Assembly: GCA_019694855.1 (NCBI GenBank)
Contig: JAIBBD010000014.1
Span: 1-42,893 of the forward strand
Reading direction: 5' to 3'
Origin: Dehalococcoidia bacterium
GTDB lineage: Bacteria > Chloroflexota > Dehalococcoidia > UBA2979
DNA: 42,893 nucleotides
Every line of letters starts with the position of its first letter. The first letter of the stretch is position 1. Under the pieces are notes generated by a model. The model saw only the letters and a list, made by a program, of their open reading frames with translations, had not been told where the DNA came from and searched no databases. A program made the translations under genes and the position numbers. Of the stretch, positions 7,633 to 15,608 are shown piece after piece.

Positions 7633-7833
7633 TTACGAGCACACCCCACCCTCATGCTCGTGCCGCGCCCCGGATAGCGCCCGTATCCGGGCGAGCACCA
7701 GGAGCCGTCGCAGCTCCGGGGCCGGGAGGATCGTCGGGTCGCCGATCTCGTGAGGACAGGTCATCCCGAAGATGACCATGTCCCGCAGCTCGCTCACGAG
7801 CTCGTCACGCGTCATCTCCCGTACGTGTGCCAT
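7633..7833 (-). CDS. Small hypothetical protein (66 residues)
   Basis: I do not recognise a family. The reading frame gives a soluble 66-residue protein beginning MAHVREMTRDELVSELRDM. It has a charged amphipathic N-terminal helix, a middle with FGMTCPHEIGDP (one Cys, one His) and a basic LRRLLVLARIRAL helix. The C-terminal end is GARHEHEGGVCS. ATG 7833 has AGGA seven bases upstream, and the gene sits 33 bp after the GH3 lipoprotein stop in the same direction, which supports translation. An 8-bp stem (7669-7691) falls inside its 3' part. It may instead be non-coding 3' sequence of the operon. Confidence 0.5.
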   Translation of the reverse strand: MAHVREMTRDELVSELRDMVIFGMTCPHEIGDPTILPAPELRRLLVLARIRALSGARHEHEGGVCS

Positions 7834-7866
7834 GCTTCGATCCTACCCGAGGCCACCCAGCCCCGG

Positions 7867-9159
7867 TCAGTTGCCGCCCGCCGCCGCGAGGATCGTCGCG
7901 ACCAGTTCGCGATGCGCCGCCGAACCCACCTCATCGAGACGTCCCGGGCCCGCCTCGCCCGCGCGGTACCGCTGCTTCAACTCGGTCACCCGCCGCACCG
8001 CGTCGTCGAGGCGTGCCGCTGGTAGCTCCCCGCTCCGCGCCGCCTGCAACAGCCGCGCCTGCACCTTGGTCGCATCGCACGGCAGGCTCACGCAGATGAC
8101 GAGGTCCGCGCCGGCCTGCACCGCTCGCAGCGCGGCGTCTTCAGGCGACATCAGCGCAGCCACCCCCGCCATACCGAGGTCGTCCGTCACCACGACGCCA
8201 CGAAACCCGATCTGCTCCTTGAGTAACCCGGTGATGATTGTCGGCGAGAGGCTGGCGGGCATCCCCGAAGCGTCGAGCGCGGGGTACGCGACGTGCGCCA
8301 CCATCACCGCGTCGAGGCCCGTCGCGACCGCCGCCTCGAACGGCGCCAGCTCCGTCCGCTCGAGCTGGTCCAGCGATTTCTTCACCACAGGCAAGGTGAA
8401 ATGCGAGTCGGTCTCGGTGTTGCCGTGACCCGGGAAGTGCTTCCCGACCGCAATCACGCCGGCCGAGCGCAACCCCTCGATGAACGGCAGCCCCGTCGCG
8501 ACCACCGTCTCGACCGTGCTCCCGAATGCGCGCCGCCCGATCACCGGGTTCGCGGGGTTGTCATTCACGTCGAGTACCGGCCCCAGCGGCATGTTTACAC
8601 CCACCGCGCTCAACTCGCTCCCCACGAGGGCTCCGTACTCCCGCGCGAGGTCAGGCCGTGCCGCTGCGCCCACCGACGCCGCATCCGGCAGCCGTGTGAA
8701 GCCCTGCGTCAGCCGCTGTACCGTGCCGCCCTCCTGGTCCGTCGCGATCAGCGCGCCGAACCCGTTGCTGCGCCGCGCCAGCGCCTGCAGTTGGGAGGTG
8801 AGCGCTGCCACCTGCGAGGGCGTCCCGGCGTTCTCGCCCATCAGCACGACGTTTCCAATGTGCAGCTGCCCGACCAGCCGCTCGGCCGTCGACCCCACCT
8901 GCGTTCCCGGCACCCCCGCGAAGATGAGTTGCCCCACCTTCACTTCGAGGGACAGCTCGCTACCGGCCGGGGTGCCTGTCGGCGTCGCGGTCGCCGTCGC
9001 CGTCACCGGGGCGGTCGAGGCCCGCGTGGGCTCTGGGCTGGCCGTCGCGGCCGCTGTCGCGCTACTGGTCGTCGTCGCCGCCGTACCCGCGTCGCCACCG
9101 CCACACGCGACGAGCAGCGCGACGAGACAGCCCCCGAGGAACGCCGCGGCGAGTCGCAT
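7867..9159 (-). CDS. GH3 beta-N-acetylhexosaminidase (NagZ-like) lipoprotein
   Basis: A 430-residue lipoprotein. A signal peptide ends in the lipobox LLVAC (Cys ~19). An Ala/Thr/Pro linker of about 50 residues precedes the glycoside hydrolase family 3 barrel. Family motifs seen are ALIATDQEGGTVQRL, the NagZ-type GKHFPGHGNTETDSH loop with catalytic Asp-His, VMVAHVAYPALD and VVVTDDLGMAGV, in which the Asp is the nucleophile position. The usual role is removing N-acetylglucosamine from muropeptides or glycans; here it would act on the outer face of the cytoplasmic membrane. It lies 5 bp after the K+ channel gene, so the two are co-transcribed. Only the single GH3 catalytic domain is present, as in NagZ, not the longer multidomain beta-glucosidases. 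Confidence 0.9.
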   Translation of the reverse strand: MRLAAAFLGGCLVALLVACGGGDAGTAATTTSSATAAATASPEPTRASTAPVTATATATPTGTPAGSELSLEVKVGQLIFAGVPGTQVGSTAERLVGQLHIGNVVLMGENAGTPSQVAALTSQLQALARRSNGFGALIATDQEGGTVQRLTQGFTRLPDAASVGAAARPDLAREYGALVGSELSAVGVNMPLGPVLDVNDNPANPVIGRRAFGSTVETVVATGLPFIEGLRSAGVIAVGKHFPGHGNTETDSHFTLPVVKKSLDQLERTELAPFEAAVATGLDAVMVAHVAYPALDASGMPASLSPTIITGLLKEQIGFRGVVVTDDLGMAGVAALMSPEDAALRAVQAGADLVICVSLPCDATKVQARLLQAARSGELPAARLDDAVRRVTELKQRYRAGEAGPGRLDEVGSAAHRELVATILAAAGGN

Positions 9160-9164
9160 CGCGG

Positions 9165-10217
9165 CTACTCGGCGGCCAGGCCGGCGGCCGCGCGCTGCGG
9201 CGATTCCGAGGGCGTCGTGATCGGATGTGCCGCCAGCTCCTCGATCTCCTGCTGGTCCCCATACAGCATCAGCCGGTCACCCGCGCGCAGGCGGAGGTCC
9301 GAGTCCGGCCCCACGACGACCTCGCCCCCGGCTCGTTCCACACCGAGGACACGCGTGGCGCGCAGGCCGGACAGCAACTCCCCCAGTGTCTTCCCGGCAA
9401 CGGCTGGCCCGCCCTCGCCGATCGCGACCTCCGCCAGCGTGTTCACCGCATCCCCGCCACCGTCCGCGCCTTCGGCGAAGTCGAGCAGTTGCGGCTGCAC
9501 GGCCGCGAGCGCGATGCGACGCCCGGCGATCCGGTACGGCGAGATGATTCGGTTTGCGCCGGCGGTCCGCAGCCGCGCCTCCGCCGACTCGCTTCCCGCG
9601 CGCGCGATGATCACGAGTTGCGGGTTGAGCGCCCGCGCCGTCAGCGCGACAAACGTGTTCTGCGTATCCGAGTCCGCCGCCGCGATCAGCACGCGCGCCC
9701 GCTCGACCCCCGCCGCGCGCAGCACCTCTTCCTCGGTCGCGTCCCCTACCACCGCGAGACCTCCGAGGGCGAGCGCCGGCTCTCGGCGCGCCGGATCCTT
9801 GTCGATCACCACGAGTTGCGGACTGCCCTTCCGTCCCCGGAGCTGGCGCGCGATCTCCTCCCCCACCCGGCCGAACCCGCACAGCACGATGTGGTCCTGC
9901 ATCCGACCGACCTTCCGGCTGAGCCGCGCGCCCCCGAGCGCCTCGGCGATGTCGCCCGCCACCGCGGCCTCGACCAGTGCCACGGCGGTATAGAACACGA
10001 CCCCGACTCCCCCGAGGAGGTACACCATCGTGAACAGCCGCCCGCTCGTATCGAGCGGATGCACCTCGCGGTACCCCACCGTCGTGATCGTGGTCACCGC
10101 CATGAACATCCCGTCGAGGAACCCGAAGTCCTCGACGAGCCAGTACCACACCGTACCGGTGACGAGAATGGCGGTCAGGATCCCGACGCCGGCCCACAGC
10201 CGGCGGCTCACCGCCAT
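9165..10217 (-). CDS. Two-TM potassium channel with RCK (TrkA-N and TrkA-C) domains
   Basis: A 350-residue MthK-like channel. TM1 is at about 8-27, the pore helix and filter follow (FMAVTTITTVGYREV, 38-52), and TM2 is at about 60-85. Next comes a TrkA-N Rossmann domain (HIVLCGFGRVGEEIARQL, VVIDKDPARRE, VVGDATEEEVLRAAG) and a TrkA-C domain (~255-335) ending LRAGDRLMLYGDQQEIEEL. The filter reads TVGYRE instead of TVGYGD, so the last filter Gly is Arg. The protein would conduct K+ (or a related cation) under ligand or nucleotide control by the RCK ring. It lies 20 bp after the VWA gene and 5 bp before the GH3 gene, consistent with an operon. It is separate from the Kdp pump cluster 16 kb away. 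Confidence 0.85.
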   Translation of the reverse strand: MAVSRRLWAGVGILTAILVTGTVWYWLVEDFGFLDGMFMAVTTITTVGYREVHPLDTSGRLFTMVYLLGGVGVVFYTAVALVEAAVAGDIAEALGGARLSRKVGRMQDHIVLCGFGRVGEEIARQLRGRKGSPQLVVIDKDPARREPALALGGLAVVGDATEEEVLRAAGVERARVLIAAADSDTQNTFVALTARALNPQLVIIARAGSESAEARLRTAGANRIISPYRIAGRRIALAAVQPQLLDFAEGADGGGDAVNTLAEVAIGEGGPAVAGKTLGELLSGLRATRVLGVERAGGEVVVGPDSDLRLRAGDRLMLYGDQQEIEELAAHPITTPSESPQRAAAGLAAE

Positions 10218-10237
10218 CGACTAGTCCCGTGCTGCAA

Positions 10238-12514
10238 CTACCGCCCGACGCGCTTCCGTTTGTGCTGCACGTAGTCCACGAGGATGTACTCGCCAAGCTT
10301 CTCAGGCGTCGTGTAGAACACGCGCCCGCCGTTGATCTTCGCCAGCTGGTTCACGAACTCCTTCAGATAGTAGTTCCGGTCCAGCATGAAGGTGTTGATG
10401 GTGATCCCCTCCTGGGTGCACCGCTTCACCTCTTTGAGCGTCTCCCGGATCGTCACCGGGCTCGGCGGGTACGAGAACTGTGATCGCCCCCGTTCGAGGT
10501 GCGCCGTCGGCTCCCCGTCCGAGATCATGATCACCTGCCGCGTCCCGCCTCGATGCTTCGCGAGCAACTTGCGAGCGAGCATCAACGCGTGGTGCATGTT
10601 CGTCCCGAGCACGGACTCGTCCCAGCGCACGTACGGCAGCTCGGACACCTTCAGCTCCCGCGCATAGGCCGAGAACCCGATCACGTACAGGTTGTCCCGC
10701 GCGTACTGCGCGCTGATCAGGTTGTGCAGCGCCAGCGCGACCTTCTTCGCCGCCTGGAACGATCCCCGCAGCGCCATCGACCACGACAGGTCGACCATCA
10801 CCACGGTCGTCGTCTGCGTCATTAGTTCCGAGCGGTAGATCTCGAAGTCGTCGGGCAGCAGCCGCACCGGCGCCTGCGGCCCTTCACGTTCGACGGCGTT
10901 CATGATCGTGCGGGTCATGTGGAGGTGGAACGGGTCGCCGAACTCGTACGGCTTGGTCTCATCGATCCGCTCGCCATGCCGCCCCGACTCCGGGACCGCG
11001 TGGTTTCCGATGCCCTGCCGCTTCAGCTGCTGATAGATCTCGCCCAGCGCCTTCTGCCCGATCATCCGCGTCCCGGCCGGCGTCAGTTCCCAGTTGTCGC
11101 CGTCGCGCCGGATGTACCCCGCCTCCTCGAGCACATCGAGGAGCTTCTGCAGCTCGTCGAGCGTCTCGCCGGCCTCGTCGCCGAGCAGCTCGCGCAGCTT
11201 CTCCGCGTCGACCCCGTCAAGGTCGCCCTCGTACTGCGCCCGCTCCAGCGAGCGCTCGAGCTCGTCGATGTCCTGCATCTCGCCCATGAGGTTCATGGCC
11301 GCCTGCAGGTCGATCTCCTCGTCGCCCCGGAAGTTGTACGAGTTCGGCCGCTCCCCGGTTGGGTTGAGGTACTCCATGTTGAGGGCGAGCTGTGACAGCT
11401 CCCCTTCCAGCTCTGGGTCTCCCAGCTTGTCCGCGAGCAGCGACTGCAGCTGTTGCCGCTGGTCCGAGGGCAACGACTCCATCAGCGACTGCATGGCGTT
11501 CATCTGCGCCTGCATCTGCTCGATCAGCTCATCGAGGGACTGCGGCGGGTTCGGCCCGAACATGTCCCCGTACTGCTGCATGAAGGAGTCGAAGTCCGGC
11601 TCCTGCCCGCGCATCTTCTGCACGAGCATGTCGTTCAGCGCCTGCACCATGTCCTTCATGCGCTGCAGGTCGCCGGCCGACATCTGCTCGACCATCTGCG
11701 AGACATCCTTGAAGAAGGACTCCGTCATCGCCTGCTTCAGCTGCTGCATCAGCTCCTGGAACTTGTGCTGCGCTTCGGGGTTCAGGAACTCGTAGTTCTG
11801 CAGCTCCTTCACCTGGCCCGCCGTGTCCTCCGGCAGCCCTTCGAGGAATTGCTGCTTCCGCTCCGCGATCCGCCGCAGCATCTCCTCGAATTGCTGCTGG
11901 TCGCTCAACCCGCCCTCGGCGGGCTCTCCGCTGTCACCGGCTTCGCCCGGTTGTCCGGTCTCACCCGACGGCCCACCCTGCCCGGACTGTCCGCGCTGCC
12001 CCGGACTCCGCTGGCCGCGCATGCCCTGCTGCGAGGACTGACCGCCCGGCTGCTGACCCGCGCGAGGCCCGTCCTGGCCTCCGCTCTGGCCTTGCTGCTC
12101 ACCGTCCTCGCCCGACTGGCCGCCATCCACCGAGGGCGCCTCCGCGCCAGGGCCGTCCTGGCCCGGCTGCCCGTCCTCGCTCTGCTGCCGCCCGAGCCGT
12201 TCGTCCAGCGCCTGCCGCTCGAGGTCGAGGATCTCCTCCAGCTGGCGCTTGAGGTCGTCCATCACCCCGCCGAGGTCGAACTGGTCCAGCCGCTCGCGCC
12301 GCTGCTGGCGCAACTGGTGCAGCAGGTCGCGCAGCCCTTGCATGCGCCCGCCTTGCTGGCGCTGCATCCCGCGCTGCATCAGGTTCCGCAGCGCGTGCTG
12401 CAGGTCCCCGAAATTCATCAGGTCGTCCGACAGCGCCTCGAGCACGTCGCTCGCGTCGAGGTCGGGGATCTCCTGGGTGCCGTCCCACTCCGAATACCGA
12501 TGGACGAGGACCAT
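10238..12514 (-). CDS. VWA-domain protein partner of the AAA+ ATPase (ChlD/CoxE-like)
   Basis: A 758-residue protein. An N-terminal region of about 120 residues is rich in Arg, Gln and Leu helices. A Gly/Gln/Pro-rich low-complexity stretch follows (about 125-215). A long helical middle contains several Met/Gln-rich helices (QQMRxxMQxL-like). The C-terminal von Willebrand A domain starts near residue 565. Its metal-ion site is intact: VVMVDLSWSMAL (DxSxS), followed by VIGFSAYARELK, NMHHALMLARKLL and VIMISDGEPTAHL. MoxR-type ATPases and VWA proteins work as pairs in metal-cofactor insertion or protein-complex assembly. The gene starts 31 bp after the ATPase gene, so this is that partner. The target is unknown. 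The start is an ATG preceded by a G-rich Shine-Dalgarno. Confidence 0.85.
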   Translation of the reverse strand: MVLVHRYSEWDGTQEIPDLDASDVLEALSDDLMNFGDLQHALRNLMQRGMQRQQGGRMQGLRDLLHQLRQQRRERLDQFDLGGVMDDLKRQLEEILDLERQALDERLGRQQSEDGQPGQDGPGAEAPSVDGGQSGEDGEQQGQSGGQDGPRAGQQPGGQSSQQGMRGQRSPGQRGQSGQGGPSGETGQPGEAGDSGEPAEGGLSDQQQFEEMLRRIAERKQQFLEGLPEDTAGQVKELQNYEFLNPEAQHKFQELMQQLKQAMTESFFKDVSQMVEQMSAGDLQRMKDMVQALNDMLVQKMRGQEPDFDSFMQQYGDMFGPNPPQSLDELIEQMQAQMNAMQSLMESLPSDQRQQLQSLLADKLGDPELEGELSQLALNMEYLNPTGERPNSYNFRGDEEIDLQAAMNLMGEMQDIDELERSLERAQYEGDLDGVDAEKLRELLGDEAGETLDELQKLLDVLEEAGYIRRDGDNWELTPAGTRMIGQKALGEIYQQLKRQGIGNHAVPESGRHGERIDETKPYEFGDPFHLHMTRTIMNAVEREGPQAPVRLLPDDFEIYRSELMTQTTTVVMVDLSWSMALRGSFQAAKKVALALHNLISAQYARDNLYVIGFSAYARELKVSELPYVRWDESVLGTNMHHALMLARKLLAKHRGGTRQVIMISDGEPTAHLERGRSQFSYPPSPVTIRETLKEVKRCTQEGITINTFMLDRNYYLKEFVNQLAKINGGRVFYTTPEKLGEYILVDYVQHKRKRVGR

Positions 12515-12545
12515 CTTGCCCCCCTGTCGGGCGCGCGTCGCGCCG

Positions 12546-13946
12546 CTAGCCTCGGTAACGCGACTGGCCGATCACGCTGTCCTTGTTCAGCCGCTTGTTG
12601 AGATGCAACCCCTCGAGCACCAGCTCCACCGCCGCCGCCTGCGCCGCCGGACTCGCGTCCGCGGTCACCTGCCGCACCGCCGGAGAGAGCCCGTCGACCT
12701 GCTTCAGCAGCTGCTGGTAGTGCGAGACCGGCAGTGCCTCGCCGGTCTCCGCCGAGATTCCTGACTTGAACGCCGCGATCACCGGCTCCAGGTCCGTAAT
12801 GCTGCAGCGGCGGTTGAACACCGCCACCACCGCGCCCTGGATCAGCCGGTCGACGATCTGGTCTTCGCGCCCGTCCTCGACGGTCTCAAACTCGACCTTG
12901 CCTTCGAGGGCCGGCTTGATGAACTGCAGGTCCGAGATCCGCGGCGCCACCTCGCGCTCCCCGAGCCGCACGGCACGCCGGAACGCGTTCGCCACCATCG
13001 CCTCGTAGTCAGCGACCGAGGCCCGCACCGACACACCCGACCGCTGGTTGATGTCCGGTGACCGCCGCGCGAGCCGCGTGATTTCCGCGACCACTTCTTT
13101 CATGTAGTCGGGCACGACGACCTGGTAGCCCTCCTGCGAGAGCTGCGCCGCCTCCTGGTCGATGATGCTGACCTCGTCCTCGACGTTTCGAGGGTAGTGC
13201 GTGCGGATCTGCGACCCGTACCGGTCCTTTAGCGGCGTGATGATCCGCCCGCGGTTCGTGTAGTCCTCGGGGTTCGCCGTCGCCACGATGAACACGTCCA
13301 GCGGCAACCGCACCTTGTGGCCGCGGATCTGGACGTCCCGCTCCTCCATGGCGTTCAGCAATCCCACCTGGATGCGCTCCGCCAGGTCGGGCAGCTCGTT
13401 GATCGCGAAGATGCCCCGGTTCGTCCGCGGGATCAGGCCGAAGTGGATAGTCAGCTGGTCGGAGAGGTACCGCCCTTCCGCCACTTTGATCGGGTCGACC
13501 TCGCCGATGAGGTCCGCGATCGTGATGTCCGGCGTCGCGAGCTTCTCGCCGTATCGCTCGTCACGATGGACCCAGGCGATGGGCGTGTCGTCGCCCATCG
13601 CCTCGATGAGCGACCGGCCCTGCTCGCTGATCGGCGCGAACGGGTTCTCCGGAATCTCGACCCCCGCGATCACCGGCGTCCACTCATCAAGCAGCGAGGT
13701 CAGGCTGCGGATGATGCGCGACTTCGCCTGGCCGCGTTCCCCCAGCAGGATGATGTCGTGCCCCGACAGGATCGCGTTCTCGAGCTGCGGGATGACCGTA
13801 TCTTCGTACCCCGTGATCCCGGGGAAGAGCGTCACCCCCTGCTCGAGGTTTGCGATCAGGTTCTTGCGGATCTCCTCGCGCACCGGCAGGACCCGGTACC
13901 CGGATGCACGCAGCGCGCCAAGCGTCGCGGGTTGCTCGTTCGCCAA
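12546..13946 (-). CDS. MoxR/magnesium-chelatase-like AAA+ ATPase
   Basis: A 466-residue cytoplasmic AAA+ protein. Motifs in order: Walker A-like LLGERGQAKSR (67-77), Walker B-like RGIFAINELPDL (177-188), RIQVGLLNAMEERDVQIRG (191-209), sensor 1 IVATANPEDYTNRG (220-233), then LKDRYGSQIRTHYP. The C-terminal lid holds ARRSPDINQRSGVSVRAS, the usual MoxR/BchI sensor 2 region. Two positions are non-standard: GK of Walker A is AK, and the Walker B Asp is Asn (N183, E184 kept). From memory this wording recurs in a conserved Chloroflexi/Bacteroidetes subfamily. The start is TTG 13946, with AGGGGG just upstream. It heads the run ATPase-VWA-channel-GH3 and is probably a remodelling ATPase for the VWA partner. 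Confidence 0.85.
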   Translation of the reverse strand: MANEQPATLGALRASGYRVLPVREEIRKNLIANLEQGVTLFPGITGYEDTVIPQLENAILSGHDIILLGERGQAKSRIIRSLTSLLDEWTPVIAGVEIPENPFAPISEQGRSLIEAMGDDTPIAWVHRDERYGEKLATPDITIADLIGEVDPIKVAEGRYLSDQLTIHFGLIPRTNRGIFAINELPDLAERIQVGLLNAMEERDVQIRGHKVRLPLDVFIVATANPEDYTNRGRIITPLKDRYGSQIRTHYPRNVEDEVSIIDQEAAQLSQEGYQVVVPDYMKEVVAEITRLARRSPDINQRSGVSVRASVADYEAMVANAFRRAVRLGEREVAPRISDLQFIKPALEGKVEFETVEDGREDQIVDRLIQGAVVAVFNRRCSITDLEPVIAAFKSGISAETGEALPVSHYQQLLKQVDGLSPAVRQVTADASPAAQAAAVELVLEGLHLNKRLNKDSVIGQSRYRG

Positions 13947-14091
13947 GGCTGGCCCCCTTCACTTCCCCGGTCTCTCCGGGGCGGCGCGCCGGCGGGTGCT
14001 GGTGGTTGAGCGAATGCCGAACGCTACCGGTGGCTCCCCACCGGTCGCCTCGATCAGTATACGTTTCCCCGTACCCGCTGAACGGGACGCC

Positions 14092-14115
14092 AAAAGGCCC
14101 CGCCAGAGCGGGGCC
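14092..14115 (-). terminator. Intrinsic terminator of the XRE regulator gene
   Basis: Read on the minus strand, GGCCCCGC, a TCTG loop and GCGGGGCC form a perfect 8-bp stem followed at once by TTTT. It starts 30 bp after the stop of the XRE gene. Stem and T-tract are clear and the orientation fits that gene. Confidence 0.8.
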
Positions 14116-14144
14116 CTTCGTCGGTGGGAGGAATGGTCGAGGAG

Positions 14145-14495
14145 TTAGGACGCCGCTTCCGACTCCACGCGCCGGGGCGCAATCGAGTCCAGCAGGTCCG
14201 GCCGGTCCACGAGCGTCTTCACGACCTTACCAAGCCGCGAGTCACGCAGCACGATGATGTCGGAGACATCGAGCACGTCGCCCAGCGAGATGTCGAGCGC
14301 CGCCGCCACCGAGAGCGCCGTCGACAGCGGAAGCTCGCGCTTCCCCGTCTCGTAGTTCGAGAGCGAGGCCTGCGTGATGCCCGCCGTCCGTGCGACTTCC
14401 GCCTGCGAGCGCTCCCGCTTCATCCGCCACTGCCGCAGCCGCTGCCCGGTTGCGCGGCGTCGCTCTCGCTCCGCGGCTTCAAGGTTCGTCGTCAT
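14145..14495 (-). CDS. XRE-family (Cro/cI-type) transcriptional regulator
   Basis: A 116-residue DNA-binding protein. The helix-turn-helix occupies about residues 18-72: LRQWRMKRERSQAEVARTAG, then ITQASLSNYETGKRELPLST and ALSVAAALDISLGDVLDVSD. This matches the HTH_3 pattern. The last ~40 residues (VLRDSRLGKVVKTLVDRPDLLDS) form a short helical tail with no known sensor domain. The ATG at 14495 has AAAGGA just upstream; an upstream in-frame start at 14606 would add residues with no family character and would read through the promoter. The gene is monocistronic, with its own promoter/operator (14549-14585) and terminator (14092-14115). Autoregulation is likely; targets are unknown. Confidence 0.85.
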   Translation of the reverse strand: MTTNLEAAERERRRATGQRLRQWRMKRERSQAEVARTAGITQASLSNYETGKRELPLSTALSVAAALDISLGDVLDVSDIIVLRDSRLGKVVKTLVDRPDLLDSIAPRRVESEAAS

Positions 14496-14548
14496 GTAGT
14501 CCTTTCCTTTCCAGGGGCGCCTCGTCCCTGCAGAGATATCTGGTCGTG

Positions 14549-14585
14549 ATTCTACCGGATGTGTTCTTGTGCGCACAAGCACAAG
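14549..14585 (-). promoter_or_regulatory. Promoter and palindromic operator of the XRE regulator gene
   Basis: On the minus strand, TTGTGC (14578-14573) and TAGAAT (14554-14549) form a -35/-10 pair with an 18-bp spacer, pointing at the XRE start 54 bp away. The perfect 14-bp palindrome CTTGTGCGCACAAG (14566-14579) covers the -35, and one more CACAAG half-site follows at 14580-14585. This layout is typical of a self-repressing XRE regulator. Binding is inferred. Confidence 0.6.
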
Positions 14586-14654
14586 TTCAGAGCGCGGCTC
14601 TATCACGTTTGCGTGGATCGAGCATAGGGCCGGGATCGAGGTATGGGAAGCGCG

Positions 14655-15491
14655 CTACGGTAACACTTGGATGACAGCCGAGCGTCCGACCACCTGCTGC
14701 CAGGCCCAGCCCTCGCCGCTGCTCATGAACCAGATGTCGCGGTGCTGCCCGTGGATGGCGCTCCCCGTGTCCGCGCACACGTACGTCCGGCCGGTCGGGT
14801 CTCCCTCGATGCGGAAGCGCTGACCGAGGTAGACCACGTCGCACGCTGCCGCACCCGGGTAGACCGCCGTTCCGTCGCGCATCAGGCCACAGAACCCGCC
14901 GCCATCCCCGCGCCGCTGACCACCCGTCGAGTCTTCGCAGTAATAGAAGGTGACCGGCACCGTCAGCTCGTCGCCCGGCCGCATGTCCTGCGCCGTCGGC
15001 GCCGTGACCTGCGTCCGAGTCGTTGCCTCGCTCACCGTCGGGGTCGACTTCACCTTGAACCGCGCCGCCGAGACCACCATGTCGCCCTGGTCCGCCGGCC
15101 GCTCCGCCAGCATCGGCACTTCGTTGGTCAGCGCGGTCGAGACTCGAGCTTCTGACGCCGCGCCTTCCTCAGCGCTCGCGCCCTCGGAGGCTCCGGCCGT
15201 GGCTTCCGGTTCCGCTGTCGCGGTCGTTGCCGCCGACTCGGGCCCGCCGTCTGCGCTCGCGGCCTTCACGGACCCCGGCGACTTCACCCACCTGGTGAGT
15301 GCCCCGATCGAGGTGGACTCCCCGTGATCGCGGCTGCTGCTGGCGCTGGTCTTCGGATACGTCGTGCCGTCGTTGCCCTGCAGCACGACCCCGGTCACGA
15401 CGGCAGCGACGGCAATCGTCAACGCCAGCCCGGCAATGAACAGGCTGTGGCGCAACAACCGCCAAGGCGTCAGAAGGTGGCCCCACCGCAT
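14655..15491 (-). CDS. Membrane-anchored or secreted protein with C-terminal 3D domain
   Basis: A 278-residue exported protein. It has a short basic N-terminus, one membrane helix at about 15-38 (SLFIAGLALTIAVAAVVTGV), and an Ala/Ser/Glu-rich low-complexity linker to about residue 115. The conserved C-terminal part (about 175-278) holds FYYCEDSTGG, GGGFCGLMRDGTAVYPGAAA, CDVVYLGQRFRIEGD and the diagnostic VCADTGSAIHGQHRDIWF. That last block matches the 3D (three-Asp) double-psi barrel found in MltA-type lytic transglycosylases and Rpf/YocH-like wall enzymes. The usual first Asp (VDP) is Tyr here (VYP). Four Cys could form disulfides outside the cell. The role is probably peptidoglycan binding or cleavage. 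The start is ATG 15491, with no Shine-Dalgarno and a -10 eight bases upstream. Confidence 0.7.
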   Translation of the reverse strand: MRWGHLLTPWRLLRHSLFIAGLALTIAVAAVVTGVVLQGNDGTTYPKTSASSSRDHGESTSIGALTRWVKSPGSVKAASADGGPESAATTATAEPEATAGASEGASAEEGAASEARVSTALTNEVPMLAERPADQGDMVVSAARFKVKSTPTVSEATTRTQVTAPTAQDMRPGDELTVPVTFYYCEDSTGGQRRGDGGGFCGLMRDGTAVYPGAAACDVVYLGQRFRIEGDPTGRTYVCADTGSAIHGQHRDIWFMSSGEGWAWQQVVGRSAVIQVLP

Positions 15492-15499
15492 AGGCGCGC

Positions 15500-15505
15500 A
15501 TTATG
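15500..15505 (-). promoter_or_regulatory. -10 box of a probable leaderless promoter for the 3D-domain gene
   Basis: On the minus strand CATAAT (15505-15500) lies eight bases before the ATG at 15491, so the transcript would begin close to the start codon. No Shine-Dalgarno and no clear -35 are seen. The spacing is the same as for recF. Confidence 0.4.
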
Positions 15506-15532
15506 GCACCTGATCGCCGCTGAGCGCACCTC

Positions 15533-15566
15533 TTATCAACACAACTGCTCAAATCGCTGTGGATAA
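15533..15566. promoter_or_regulatory. Pair of DnaA boxes in inverted orientation
   Basis: TTATCAACA (15533-15541, plus, one mismatch) and a perfect TTATCCACA on the minus strand (15558-15566) face each other across 16 bp. They lie in the 117-bp gap between the 3D-domain gene start and the aminotransferase stop. A DnaA-controlled promoter is one reading. There is no AT-rich unwinding region, so an origin is unlikely. Confidence 0.45.
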
Positions 15567-15608
15567 GTTATGTGCGTCTTGAGGCCGCTCGCGTGTTCTT
15601 ATGTTGCC

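Noticed and set aside
7669-7691. 8-bp stem CCCGGATA/TATCCGGG
   Set aside because: It lies inside the small gene at 7633-7833 and has no T-tract; the hairpin at 7594-7616 is a better terminator.
8293-9993. Plus-strand frame of 566 codons across the GH3 and K+ channel genes
   Set aside because: It runs antisense through two well-supported genes with clear motifs and has none of its own.
14496-14606. Upstream in-frame start of the XRE gene
   Set aside because: It would put the -10/-35 and operator inside the coding region; ATG 14495 has a good Shine-Dalgarno and starts at the family's usual place.
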